Notes under the pieces: generated by a model
What the model was told of the DNA's origin: nothing
Database searches by the model: none
Seen by the model: the letters and a program-made list of their open reading frames with translations, nothing else
Source of the DNA: Aphanomyces cochlioides
Lineage: Eukaryota > Oomycota > Saprolegniomycetes > Saprolegniales > Verrucalvaceae
Assembly: GCA_019828595.1 (NCBI GenBank)
Contig: JAHQRK010000020.1
Span: 310,001 to 374,000, forward strand
DNA: 64,000 nucleotides
Direction: 5' to 3'
Shown here: one piece after another, positions 42,863 through 53,651 of the stretch
How the letters are laid out: each line of letters begins with the position of its first letter
How positions within the stretch are numbered: the first letter of the stretch is position 1
Made by a program: the position numbers and the translations under genes

Positions 42863-43696
42863 ATGCATGAGCCTCTCGCCGTGAGCTCGACCGTCCCTGG
42901 CAGTCCTGTGCTGCCAGCGAAGACGGATGTCAAGTACCGTGTCTCCAAGTCTCGTCTGCCTCGCGGTAAGCTGTCGGCTGCCACCCTCGCGCGCCAGAAC
43001 CTCCTGCATCCGTCGGCTGAGCTTCCAAGCTCGCATCCTGCTAATAGAATCAAGGCACACCGCCGACGTGTTCAAGTGAAAGTTCCTCGCGCTCGTCAAG
43101 ATGCCATCGCGAAGACCAGCAGTAAGAGTGAACTAGCCAAGAAGCAACTTTCACTGCAACAACTTGTCCGTGTGCTTGAAGACGACATCCAACTCCACGT
43201 TGGGCCCATGACGGAACAAAAGAAGAAAGCCATCGTAGAGGCCTTGGCTGCATTCGATGCCAATCCCACCGACCTCGAGCCATTCATTCGGTTCAATCCA
43301 GACAAGAACTACACTCGCAATCTCGTTGCGACGGACGACAAGTCATACTCACTCATTGTCTTGTGCTGGAACAAGGGCAAGTACAGTCCCATCCACGACC
43401 ATCCATCCGATGGATGCTGGATCCGCCATATCCAAGGAGCTGTCAATGAAGTGCGATACTGGAACGACGGCGACAAACTCGTGGAAACGGCCAACATGTT
43501 CATCACAGAAGGCGTGACGTACATGAACGACTCGCTTGGCCTCCACAAAGTCGGTAATCCTAGCAATGATGTCGATGCCGTCACGTTGCATTTGTACGCG
43601 CCTCCCATTAGTCAATGCCGTCTGTGGCATGATCCATCCAATGCTGCTCGTTCGACGTCGACTGTGTGCTCGTATGATACGCAATTTGGCAAATAG
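42863..43696 (+). CDS. CDO1: Cysteine dioxygenase, type I
   Basis: Oxidises cysteine to cysteine sulfinate with mononuclear iron. The 277-residue frame starts at ATG 42863. The cupin core shows iron ligands His178, His180 (PIHDHP) and His228 (LGLHKVGNPS). The substrate Arg152 is in NYTRNL. Cys185 and Tyr245 stand at the spacings of the Cys-Tyr crosslink pair (HDHxxxxC and LHLYAPP). The roughly 90-residue Lys/Arg/Pro-rich N-terminal extension is absent from the about 200-residue animal enzyme; it may be a targeting or disordered segment. It is convergent with the ubiquitin-like-domain gene, 68 bp apart. A relic of this gene's 3' end at 62289-62410 shows that the pair was duplicated together. 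Confidence 0.92.
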   Translation: MHEPLAVSSTVPGSPVLPAKTDVKYRVSKSRLPRGKLSAATLARQNLLHPSAELPSSHPANRIKAHRRRVQVKVPRARQDAIAKTSSKSELAKKQLSLQQLVRVLEDDIQLHVGPMTEQKKKAIVEALAAFDANPTDLEPFIRFNPDKNYTRNLVATDDKSYSLIVLCWNKGKYSPIHDHPSDGCWIRHIQGAVNEVRYWNDGDKLVETANMFITEGVTYMNDSLGLHKVGNPSNDVDAVTLHLYAPPISQCRLWHDPSNAARSTSTVCSYDTQFGK

Positions 43697-43764
43697 ATTG
43701 ATGTTAAAGCTCTCAACTATCTTTTGTACTTTATGCACAGCGAGTCCTATCGTGTCTCGATGAA

Positions 43765-45571
43765 CTACCAGGCAGCGGTCGATTGAAGCTCCACATCGCT
43801 CAAGTTGTCCACGAGCGCAAGGATGCCGTCTCTTTCTTCCTTTGACAGTTTTTTCAGGGGCACTGAGCCATCAGCGACCACGATTCTGTCGCCATAGATG
43901 CCAAGCGACATTGCAGTGAGGCGCTGTCGGCCTTGCTCTGGGTCAATCCATGAAATGTCCACCATATCGAGTACATGAACTCTGTGAGCTTGGTATGGCG
44001 TGGCAAAGAGCACCGACTCTACTGGGATGCCGGTTGCTTCATGGACTTTGTTGGAAAGGATGTCAATCCAGCTTTCCTGACGGTCTTTGTAGTCAAATAT
44101 GATTTCATGGAGAGGACCAAACTTGAAATTTGCCCGATCAAAGACCGAGATGGAGTAGAGCATGTGGTCAAGTGGCAGCACTTCAGGCTCCGACAGGATC
44201 TGGACGGCAAATTGGCGGTTCTCGTAAAGATTCAATTGCGATGCATGACTGAGCTTGAGACCGTCAATGAGGATGTTGTTCAAGCGGCCACTGCAATAGT
44301 CTCGAAGACGCAAATATGGCGCTTGAATTCCTTTCGCAGCAAGCTGTTGATGGATTGATGCACGCATTTTGTCCACCATGACATCTGCTGATACGATGAA
44401 TCTCACCAGCAACGACATTTCGGCAGGTTGTACTCTGCTTCTGTTGGAGAACAATCGACGGCTCTGTGAGCTGTGGCTTTGGCTGGTACCAAAGTATTTC
44501 AATGTGGTATTCACCACGAGCCAGTGGTCGTCCCGGGGCGACGAGCAGCGTCGAGCGATCCAACAGCGTCAAGTTTTTCAACGACTCGTCAAGAAGTTTA
44601 AGGTCTTGGCCACGCTCGGACGTTCCACGGCAAAGCTTGAACGTGTTGTGTGGCATGTCCAACAACTTGCCCAGTTGATCCTTGAGGAACTGAAGCGGCT
44701 TACGTCGATCCACGACAAATGGCCACGTTGCACCTTCTATCGGGTCAGCGACAGGGTTATTCATACGTGCAAGTATGTTCTTGTCCGTGCATTTGACTCG
44801 TAGGGTAATCAAATGCGCCTCTGTCTCGAACAAATCCTTGGCGTTACTCCGCGAGTCCAAACTTGGACATTCTTCCACGTAGATTCCGCTTCCGTTTCGA
44901 AGATGACGCAAGAAGCGCTGCAGATTAGTGTCTTCGTTCGTGGGATTCAAAATATTTGTTTGGGTGTCCCAGTAGCCGCTTGCATTCATGTGGAGGAGAC
45001 GGCATTTATCACGGTGAAGCTCAAATTGGAGTCGCAATTTCCCGAGCAAATCTTCCACTGTCGAGTCTTCTGCAATCTGAAGCACGAACGCTGGCTCGGC
45101 GAAGTGAGGCGTTGGCAAGGGTTCATACTTGCGCACGAGTAATTGCAATGCAGAACTGTCATATTCGACCCATTCGTCTTCGAGAGAAGAGCGGACTTCG
45201 AGGAAGAGAGCGCTGTGTGTGTCGAATTGGAGCTCCATGAGTGAGCCATGTTCGCGGCCAGTGTACGTGTCCTGTGGCAGATTCGTGTATTCGCTATAGC
45301 TGCGCAAACGAACTGACGTTGAGTCGTATGGGACGTCAAAGAGCATCGCTGCTTTCTCTGTCGCTTCAGACAAGGAAGCATGTTGTGAAATGAACATCCA
45401 TTTGGTGTCTTGCAGGTGGAAGATCTTGAGCTTGATCAAGCGGGTATCTTCTTGGTTTTGTTGTTGTCCCTTGGCTTCATCCGCTGCAACCATATCTTCC
45501 AAGAGTTCATGTCCTTCCTCGTCGGATTGCGAAGCTCCATTGCTCGACGACGGATCCGCAAGGCGGGACAT
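43765..45571 (-). pseudogene. USP47-C-terminus-like ubiquitin-fold protein, copy A (frameshifted)
   Basis: Starts MSRLADPSSSNG at 45571 and runs to 43765. It has serial ubiquitin-like segments (IKLKIFHLQDT..., EDSTVEDLLGKLRLQF..., KPLQFLKDQLGKLLDM...) and a C-terminal region (IPVESVLFATPY...VLDMVDISW...GDRIVVADGSVPLKKL) resembling the end of USP47/USP40 deubiquitinases. The Cys/His protease domain is absent, and the copy B start shows that this short form is the family's normal length. The frame changes once near 44430-44445: relative to copies B and D there is an extra base (or four) between SIVLQ and VQPAEMSLL. No clear intron fits. It is the best preserved copy, so it could still be functional if the shift is an assembly error. 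Confidence 0.65.
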
Positions 45572-46319
45572 GAGTAAATACGCGCTAGTACGTCTCACCG
45601 ACGTGGAGTTTTGAAGACTGAACTGTCCAGGCACACATCTCCTCGGTATCTTACGATCCTGGAGTTCTCACTTTCCACCTTTCTGTACTAGGGCCAGGCT
45701 ATCTACCTGGACGAGCGAACGACAGCGACCAACGTCGTCATGCTCGAGAAGACGACGATTTCAAAAGGGAACATGCTGTGTCGCAAACCAAACCAGCTCA
45801 TCATATTAGAATGCATTGTCGGGTCCGACTTGCCATGATCTCCTCCATGAATCTACGGTCGTTATGGAAGATCACGAGCTGGATCAAGTTGCCTTTTGCT
45901 TCTCGTTCTTGTTGCTGCCGCCTAGTTCAGGACATGGCCATTTATGGGCAAGCTCAGCTTTGTCGTCGATGTGGATCTTTCAAGACTCGACTCTCAAGGA
46001 ACCTCGGCGAGAAAATGATGGGCGTTCCCGAGCAAATGATGTTCAAAACGGGTCATGTCGGGCAGTGCTCACTTTCATCATTCATGTTTGAGACTTCCTT
46101 GGCACAATCTCTTCGCATGGAGAGGGTTACAGTCGAAGCAACAACTGTCCTGACGTGCTCGGAAGACGCAGACATCCATCATAACTGCATTCACCGCAGC
46201 GCAGTGGAGGTCGAGTGAAAATTTTCATTTACGCGGGGGGGAAGGCCAGACATTGAGGCCGTACCCTATTACAATGACGCCTGGTAGGGAATGAAAAAGT
46301 TTGGGGCTTTTAACTCTAA
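45572..46319. other. 5' flank of copy A, shared with copy B
   Basis: About 45955-46150 matches 60299-60545 (for example AAAATGATGGGCGT and GCATGGAGAGGGTT), so the duplicated unit included the promoter. No other gene. Confidence 0.6.
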
Positions 46320-46385
46320 AGCTCAACAATCATTTGTACTTTAGCCATGGATTTACAGCAAGTCGATTGCATCTCGATGCTCTTA
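46320..46385. repeat. Displaced 3' flank of copy B
   Basis: CTCAACAATCATTTG... to CATCTCGATG matches the sequence just after copies A (43711 onward) and D (62424-62480). The 7.25 kb composite begins exactly where this homology stops and ends where it resumes (53638), showing it inserted into copy B's 3' region. Confidence 0.7.
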
Positions 46386-46410
46386 GGGCATTTCTAACGG
46401 TTGTCCCCAT

Positions 46411-46960
46411 CCCTAAAAATATAGTGAGTTGGATTGGCCAGAAAATTTCCATTTGTTTTTTGGGACGCTTGTGGAAAGACGCTCGAGCTATCGGTGAGTC
46501 CCCAACAGAAGTGTTGTTTGAGACTGACTCATGAATTCCGGCGATGCGTTGGTTGGATCTTACGACACTCAAACGAGTATCAACCTTAACGTGGGTCCAT
46601 TTTCGGACAATTCCTCCTCTTCAAGCGAAGAGTATAATGATATGGAAGACGGAATTGCAACCATAGTCCTCTCTATGCAATGTGGGAACCCAGTCTCGCT
46701 TGAATCTTGCCGGACTGGATCTGTTCTTGAGCATGGAATCCGTCAAAAATTGCATCCCAGAAGTCGCTTGAAGGCTGGTCCGAACCACGGGCTGCGTTTT
46801 CAGTGGCTCGCAGCCACGTTGTGCACAGAGCTTTGTCGCCTTCTTCGACCCACTTGACGCCTTGGGCCATCGCAAGAATATCCTCAAATGCGATAGGGAC
46901 CGCCCAATAATCGCTCGATATATGCTTGGGACTAGCCAATCAAAATGTTCTATTATAGGG
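46411..46960 (-). mobile_element. Nested ~550 bp element in the left terminus
   Basis: Imperfect inverted ends: CCCTAAAAATATAG...GATTGGCCAG on the left and CCCTATAATAG...GATTGGCTAG on the right (complement). It carries a piece of a Myb/SANT-like gene, so it is probably an internally deleted Harbinger-type or captured-gene element. Confidence 0.45.
46673..46939 (-). pseudogene. Myb/SANT-like DNA-binding fragment
   Basis: An 88-codon frame with KWVEEGDKALCTTWLRATENAA...GSDQPSSDFWDAIFDGF, the W...ALC..WL......G.DQ....FW..I pattern of the trihelix/SANT-like proteins linked to Harbinger elements and expanded in oomycetes. Only the first helices are present. Confidence 0.5.
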
Positions 46961-47080
46961 TATCGTCCCCATGTTCAGTCGGCATAGGGACGGGGAGGAA
47001 CTAAGGAGCACCCAAATCAGGGCTCCACAACACATGGTCATATGGATGACAGGTGAGACAAGGAAACCGTCCCACTTATT

Positions 47081-49139
47081 GATTGAAACAATGTATCTTA
47101 TATATAATTATTAAGATATAAATATGAATTTATAGCGGTATCAATATAAAGAGTATCTTTGGAAATGACTTGTCTTCGGAATTCACAGAAAAATATAATC
47201 CTACTATGCATATTTCAGCCAATCAATAGTTATTAAAAGTTGTGCGGTGTTTAATTGGCCAAAAACACAAGTCATGAGACAGCGACTCTTACGTGCAAAG
47301 TCTCAAAAGGCAATCGAAAATGCCTTTATTGACTTCAAAAGGCAGGCAATCATCAGCATACTTGAGACTACCTTAGAGTTTAGTGTTTGTTCTAAGGGTG
47401 TTATATCTCTAATATAACGATGAGTGATAAAACCACGCTAGTAGATTCCAGCCATAAGTTGAAATGAAACATCGCGTTGCGTGGACAGAAAGAAAAGGGA
47501 ATACAACACCTCAACTGCTCAACGCTTCTCACTATCTTAGCTTGTTGTGCTGCACTTCTTAGCAATAGATTCTTCATCATATTGCATCTTATCCACGACT
47601 CGTCAAACGTCAGTCAAGGTCAGACTGTTTTGCTCCCTGGTTCTCTTGATGCTATTTTGGGGATTTTCTCGAAATGTGATTGGCTCATTTTCCCGCAGAA
47701 AAATCCTTCTGTGGATTGCATTCATTCGCATTCCACTCAAACTTTATTTTATTTCATACAAAACGCAGTACTACAAATAATTAAATCATGAAAAGAATTT
47801 TGAGTATTTTGGAAAATACAGGACAAATTTTCTGTGGATGCACACAAACGGCAATATTTGTCCGATGTTTTCCGGAGAATGATGAATAAAAACACCAGTT
47901 AAATACTGTACCCCCATAATTCGAATACTTTTAGGACTAATACTATATTTATAAATAATCATTGTTATCATTTCTTTTGTTCAAAGATTCCGACGAGTGA
48001 CCTCTATTAGTTTATAATCTTGGCAACTTATTTTGCTAAACCGTGGCTAAAACAGAGATAACGTCGTAGAACTTGCCAAGATTATAAACGAAATGAGTCA
48101 GGGCTGAAGTGATAAATGGTGTCGAACGGTTGATTGTCATACAAATATTAATGTACAGCGCTTCGTCTCAGATTTGTAGAACAACGGGCATTCGGTCGTA
48201 ATGTAAGTAAGAACCTATCGGAATAGCCAATGCTTGCCATTGCATTATCTCCTATCGTTAACACAACTACAACAATCGTTCTTGTCTCCAGTGCATGTGA
48301 TTGTTCCAAACACTGAACCACAAGTGCAGATTTAATCGTTGTTGTGTTAACTAAAGCCTCAGCAACACTCACAATGGGAGTCGCATTGACTTGCGCGAGA
48401 AATTTTTGAGGTTTACTCTGGTTTATCGCCGAGAGATACGGCTTTAGTTCGGCTCGGCACATAGCAGCACTCGGATCTCTTGAGAGCACCAAGTGAAAGA
48501 TACATCCCGGTGGTCCAGGCGAATTACCACGAGGCGAACGTCCACCATAACAAGTGGGCATTGGTTTTTACATTTTTGGATTTGAGCACTTGTTTATTGA
48601 CTCGTTCGAGTAGTACAGTTTACATACATACCTTGTATCGTTGGTGGAATGTGGTGGAACCGGATATTCAATATTATCCGAAATAGACGGACCTGGTTGA
48701 AAACCAACTGTTCCTTCAGCGCGCGGCACACATATCACGCGTATTCACACTGCATGACTGAAGCAACAACTTTTGAATCCCATGTTATACATTATGACAA
48801 GCACAAACATCCCCTTTGCCGCTGCAGCAGAGCTTTCCAAACTTGGAATGCGAAAAATTTGGCCACCTCTGCAGAAACACTTTTTCGTCGTTCTGGCAAT
48901 GACGCTGCAAGCACATCGCAATGGGTACTACTGTAGATATTACAAATGCACGTGCACCCTCGGTGAGCTCGTTTGAGCTTGCCGGAATTTGTGAGTGGAA
49001 ACGCAAGATTGTTTTCAACTTCTCCGTGGGGTCCTTTATATTCTTCAGACTCAAACGACCGTCAAAGTCGAAGCAGCCGCCACGCTTCCTCTTGTTGCCA
49101 ACAATCTAGTTGAGTTGAGTTTGCAGGAGTATTATGATT
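47081..49139. other. Interior of the composite, no supported gene
   Basis: AT-rich. A minus-strand frame at 48148-48561 (137 codons) is unrecognised. Inverted repeats TTTATAATCTTGGCAA lie at about 48010-48026 and 48074-48090, separated by some 45 bp. Confidence 0.4.
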
Positions 49140-50904
49140 TTACTGTACATCGCTAGTCGTGTGTAATTCGGAACCAGCACAATTCACAGATGATTCACCT
49201 ACACATGCAACTGCACCAGCACATGCAACTGTACCAGCAGAGTTTTGTTGGTCGCTGGTGATGTCTTGTGTTGAGTTCTGTGATGTAGATGAAGTTGCCT
49301 TGAAAATATCGTACTTCATTTCTATCGCCATTGCATTTAGAAGTTGCATCAATTGCCCTTTCTGGTTTGAATTCAAATTATTGTTGCAAAAAGTCTCTAT
49401 TTGCTCCATGGTGGTACTTGGCTTGTTGAATTCTATAACTCGTCCCACCATATCCAAGATATTTGTCTCAGGGGGGCATTTGCAAAACTTGGCAATAAAA
49501 TCAAATGCCAGGTCTTTCAATGGTTTCAGAGATAGTGCTCCTGAAAAGTTTATAGCTCGGCCCATTTGTAAATCACAACAAACAATTGGTTTCCACTTCG
49601 ACACCAGCTCACTTAAATTGCGATTGTTTTTGTTGGCCACGTTCAAAAGGAACAACGCGTCTCGCTTGTATTTCATTGCCTGAGACAATGATTTGTGCCT
49701 TGCACTGAGCATAATGTCACCTTCCTCACCACCACCCCAAACAGCCAAAAGATAAGCTGTCTTCCGGCACGAATGTGAGCCAAACGGGCCAGATCTACCA
49801 AGCAGCTTATCACAAACAGATTTAAATCGATGATGGAAGGATTCTGCAGCATAATGGCCATCACAATCACCTTCAAAGAGGTATCCATGATCAGAAATAT
49901 TTGACAAATGCAGATACATCAGCAGATGGCGAATAGGACAGAGCATAGGAAGCACATCGTCACACCATAACATCAAAGTAACAGGTGCAGAGTCGCATTT
50001 GCCCTGGACATCAAAGTAACAGGTGCAGAGTCGCATTTGCCCTGGATATTTAATGCTAGAGCTTCAACGATACCGTCATGACGTACAATAGCTAAATCAG
50101 ACAAAAAATGATCGAGCTTGATTGATACAAGCTCGTCTCCACGCAAAAAGAGTTTAGTGCAAAGCAAAACCATGACAAACAACTGGAAATCAGGATAATG
50201 ATTTGACGAAAGCAGATGGGTACGAACATTCATCAATTCCCAAGGTGAAAGGGGTGAGTCACCTTGGGCTCTGTATCCAGAACTTCTTTGAAAGCTTTCG
50301 CAGTATTTTCGACAATTTCGGAGACTTTGGGATTTCCTTTTCTCCACAATAATGGTGATCCTCTATGAAATCGGCAACCAATAAAGCTGCTATCAGTGCT
50401 GAATTTGCAACATTCTTGACAATGGTCGAAAAATTGCCCACGCTGCCCCCGTGCTGCATGAACAACTGTAATAGCAGAAAGCATCTGATCCACGTTGCGC
50501 GGATCATTCCAACCTCCCTGGGCTGTCATAGGACGGCCAAGGACAGCCACGCATGGTGATGTGTAACCTATACGATAAAAAGTCGAGCCAGTTTGGCCGC
50601 GTTTATAGTTGATGAAGTCTGCAATTGTTGTGGGGTTCATAGAGGGGCAAAATGGCTCTGGTGGGTTATCTAAGAGCACCAAGAGGCACTCGTAGTCGCC
50701 TATTAAAGAACAAAAGAACTTCAAACCATTGAGATGCTTTCTGTAAGCCAATTTTGAGTTGAGTTTGAGGCATCTGGACCCTGTGTGAGAGCGCGACACA
50801 TTGGACTGTTGGAGAGCTAGTTTAGCCAAGAGCTTGCTTACTTCACTGTCGACTCGTTGTTGCACGTCAGGTTCGAGCATATACGAGCATTTTGATCGTG
50901 GCAT
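49140..50904 (-). pseudogene. Crypton-type tyrosine recombinase, broken
   Basis: From ATG 50904 (MPRSKCSYMLEPD) the protein has an N-terminal core-binding helical part, then the catalytic set: Arg in LRGDELVSIKLDHF, His-x-x-Arg in GSHSCRKTAYLL, a second His in SARHKSL and a Tyr in AMKYKRD. This is the R-H-R-H-Y signature of Crypton elements. Two breaks exist. Near 50250 the frame shifts, either a small mutation or an 80 bp GT-AG intron (GTGACT to TTCCAG) that would restore the frame. At 49971-50046 a 38 bp tandem duplication breaks the frame after PVTLM; a single unit would be in frame. The C-terminal 130 residues after the Tyr are Asn/Gln/Ser-rich. Confidence 0.8.
49971..50046. repeat. 38 bp tandem duplication inside the recombinase
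   Basis: Units 49971-50008 and 50009-50046 are identical, start CATCAAAGTAACAGG, and are not a multiple of three. It looks like a recent replication slip. Confidence 0.95.
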
Positions 50905-51477
50905 TCTGTGGACAAGATACAGTACAAGAGTGAAAAGGCACGATCTTGGTACGGATAATTATATGTTATCCGTATGGTGGAGGTTGGTTGAAGCTTGGTG
51001 GAAGTCCAGTTAAGTGCTGTTATTTTGATTTATTGCCAGTTTTTGCCCGAATACATACATATATTGTTGTTTTCGTCTATAAAAAAATTAATACATTCGC
51101 CTCTTCGTAATATTATTGGTTGAAAACCAGCTTCGAATTCATTTACCCATATTTTTTTCAAAATTGTTCATGTACTTACTTGTAGGCATGAAATCCTAAT
51201 TATTTGTCTATCTAATTATTATTGGTTACAACACTGCTACTTTAATTTATTTGCCTTTCTAGTTTTAATTGGTCAAAACGCTGCTACGACATCTGTTCCC
51301 CATTTTTCTTCTCCTTAATTGGCTAAATCCCCTCCATAATTACTTGGTTGAAATTTATCCCAAATTTCCTCGATTTCATTGGTAGATTTCGCAGGGAATG
51401 GGCGTACTGTCTTCCAATTGGTTATTTTACTCGCAAACAGTTACCGGTGCCTTTTTACTCTTCACTTTACTTGAGAC
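50905..51477. other. AT-rich spacer in the composite
   Basis: No gene; several ATTGGTTG-like motifs. It is the shared upstream region of the divergent recombinase and MULE remnants. Confidence 0.4.
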
Positions 51478-53140
51478 ATGCAACGCCGCATCAGCTATGC
51501 TCGCTCTGGTTGCCCTGCTGGTAGCCCTCGCTCAGTCACCCCTAGCGATGGTTATTTATCTGCTAGCGATGGTTCCCTCTATCTAGGTGGTGGTGGTGGC
51601 TCCCTTACTCCTGTTCGTGGATCTCTTTTTCCTGTGGTGGTTCTGTTTCTCCTGGTAGTTGCTTCCTTATTCCTGTTAGTGCCTCTCTTTTTCCTAGTGG
51701 TGGTTCTGTTTCTCCTGGTAGTAGCTCCCTTATTCCTGTTAGTGGCTCTCGTTTTCCTGGTGGTGGTTCCCTTTTTCCTGTTGGTGGTTCCGTCTTTCCT
51801 TTTGGTGGCTCCGTTTCTCCTGGTGGTGGCTCTGTTTATCCTGGTGATGGCTCCTTTTTTCCCGTTGGCAGTCGCTCTGTTTACCCTAATGGTGGTCCTG
51901 ACACCTCCCAGGTTATCGTTAACTATGATGACACTGGCGACTCCCAGCTTGATAACTTTGATAATGAAGAACATCTACACTCAGTTGGTGACGGTCGAAC
52001 CCACTCCATTCCACCGCCTCCAATCAAGTCTTTCTCCTCCTTAGACGATGCTTTGACTTCGTTGCATGACTGGACGTTAATGAATGGTTTCAATGTGACT
52101 CGCAAGAAAAAGACGGCTACTGAAGTACTGTACATGTGTGACAGGGGGGGTCATCCGAAAAATACACGAAAACTACGATATGAAGATCGCAAAAGAATGT
52201 TGCGTGGGTCAAAGAAAATTGGATGCCCCATGATAATCAAAATTGTGTTTAACGAAAATCAATGGAATATAGTATATACAAGAGATGGTAGTACCTTACA
52301 CAATCACCCACCGACGAATCATGCGTCTGTCCATCTCTCACAAACTATAAATTCAAAAACCATAACCGAGTTTTCTCTCAATTGCAGTGCCTTGGGACAA
52401 TGAGCTCGACGATGGCTGACTACTTAGACCGACATTGGTGGCCTTACAGGACCAAGCTGGTTCAGTGCTGGAATAAAAGTTACAAGCACCGAGGATATCA
52501 AGACACCAGTATTGTTGAGGGGACGCATGCTAAAATGAAACGATGGTTAATGAATTCGCGTGGTGATTTATTGCATCTCATTGAGTCGTTCATGCCCTGG
52601 TGGAGTACTACTTCAAATACACTTACATGGCGTATCGAGCACAACGCTGTAGTAACACCATATCTACTTCATGGAAGGATTTTTTCCGGTGTCGTCCGAA
52701 TTATTTCTGAATGGGCTCTTTCTGCGACCACTGTTTTACTTAAAAAAGCCAAAACGACAATTGCAAGTGGCTGCGAGATATCTCAATGCGAGGGCACATT
52801 TCGTGCTATTAATGGTCGGCCATGTATTCACGAAATTATAAACCTCATTCGATCGTCCGGAAGGCAAATATTCCTCCCTACGGACTTTGATCCGCACTGG
52901 TGGATTCGTCCACACTCGTACAACTCGCGAAACGATCGAATTCTAGAGCCGGCAACGTTAGTTCGACGCCAAGTGGCGGGGGCAAGTACTCGTAGCCATC
53001 AAACGAATCATGGGGTCAATTCCACCAGAAGAGAGCCAATCTGGCCAGAAATTGTCGATTTTAATCATGCAGCCCAGCCTAATACCAGTGAGCCGGTTCT
53101 CCCTCTTCTATCGTCTTTGGTCCGTGAAGTATTTCGGTAA
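51478..53140 (+). pseudogene. MULE transposase remnant lacking the DDE core
   Basis: Starts MQRRISYARSG, followed by a Gly/Ser/Pro repeat domain whose frame shifts by one base near 51630. In the corrected frame it runs through an acidic stretch into a FAR1/WRKY-GCM1-like zinc domain (DWTLMNGFNV...YMCDRGG...KIGCPMIIK...LHNHPP, to about 52330). The sequence then jumps to the C-terminal MULE region (YKHRGYQDTSIVEGTHAKMKRWL) and a SWIM-like Cys/His end (CEGTFRAINGRPCIHEI), stopping at 53140. The 200-plus residues that hold the catalytic Asp-Asp-Glu are missing between about 52380 and 52390. It is therefore non-autonomous. Confidence 0.7.
51590..51900 (+). repeat. GC-rich minisatellite encoding Gly/Ser/Pro repeats
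   Basis: About ten imperfect units of 24-33 bp built on GGTGGTTCCxTTTxTCCTG. In the transposase frame they give (GGSxxP)-type repeats; in the other plus frame they give a Val/Leu/Phe-rich false membrane protein. Confidence 0.75.
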
Positions 53141-53443
53141 AGTAGAATACTAGTAAGCTTTTAAGACAAGTTCATAGAAATATATATTTTCAATTGTGTC
53201 TATCCATGATATCCTTCACAGTGTTTTCCTCGGTAGCTGTCATTGTTATGGCTTGCGGTCAAATTTCACATTGTGTCCACATTGTACACTATTGTTGTGG
53301 TCTTGAATGTATTATTTGATGCTTTGTTCATGGATTTGTTATTGCTCATGTACTTGCCATGAACTCTTCCTTTTGGTCTCGTAATTTAGCTGATACTGTA
53401 GTCAGTGTGTGCACCAATACATGTACACAATCCAACTGCTGCC
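53141..53443. other. Spacer before right terminus
   Basis: AT-rich; probably the MULE 3' flank. No gene. Confidence 0.4.
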
Positions 53444-53635
53444 AATAAGTGGGACGGTTTCCTTGTCTCACCTGTCATCCATATGACCATGTGTTGTGGA
53501 GCCCTGATTTGGGTGCTCCTTAGTTTCTCCCATAGGGACGTTGCAAGCAAATGTGAGGATGAGGACAGCAAGAAGGAGTCTCGTCCTTGTCCCTATCCCG
53601 GCCATTGGGATGGGGACACCCCGTTAGAAATGCCC
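53444..53635 (-). repeat. Right inverted terminus
   Basis: 192 bp; its inner 82 bp are identical to 46999-47080 inverted, and its outer 28 bp match 46386-46413. Confidence 0.75.
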
Positions 53636-53651
53636 TAACGGCAGTGCCATA

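Larger units (their letters stand above)
46386..47080 (+). repeat. Left inverted terminus, interrupted
   Basis: Matches the right terminus at 46386-46413 and again from about 46965; the two parts are separated by a nested insertion of about 550 bp. Confidence 0.7.
46386..53635. mobile_element. 7.25 kb composite element with inverted termini
   Basis: Ends GGGCATTTCTAACGG (46386) and its complement (ending 53635), flanked on both sides by TA. Long inverted termini include a perfect 82 bp match (46999-47080 with 53444-53525). Inside are a plus-strand MULE remnant and a minus-strand Crypton-type recombinase. Only one of these can have supplied the termini; long terminal inverted repeats suit MULE, but a 2 bp TA duplication does not, so the superfamily is unresolved. 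Confidence 0.7.

Noticed and set aside
43765..45571. Reading copy A as a complete deubiquitinase
   Set aside because: No Cys-box or His-box of a USP protease is present, and the gene start is fixed by comparison with copy B.
49140..50904. Phage-type or mitochondrial integrase
   Set aside because: R-H-R-H-Y motifs, the eukaryotic context and likely intron fit a Crypton better.
51478..52044. Val/Leu/Phe-rich apparent multi-pass membrane protein
   Set aside because: It is the wrong frame of a Gly/Ser/Pro minisatellite in the MULE remnant.
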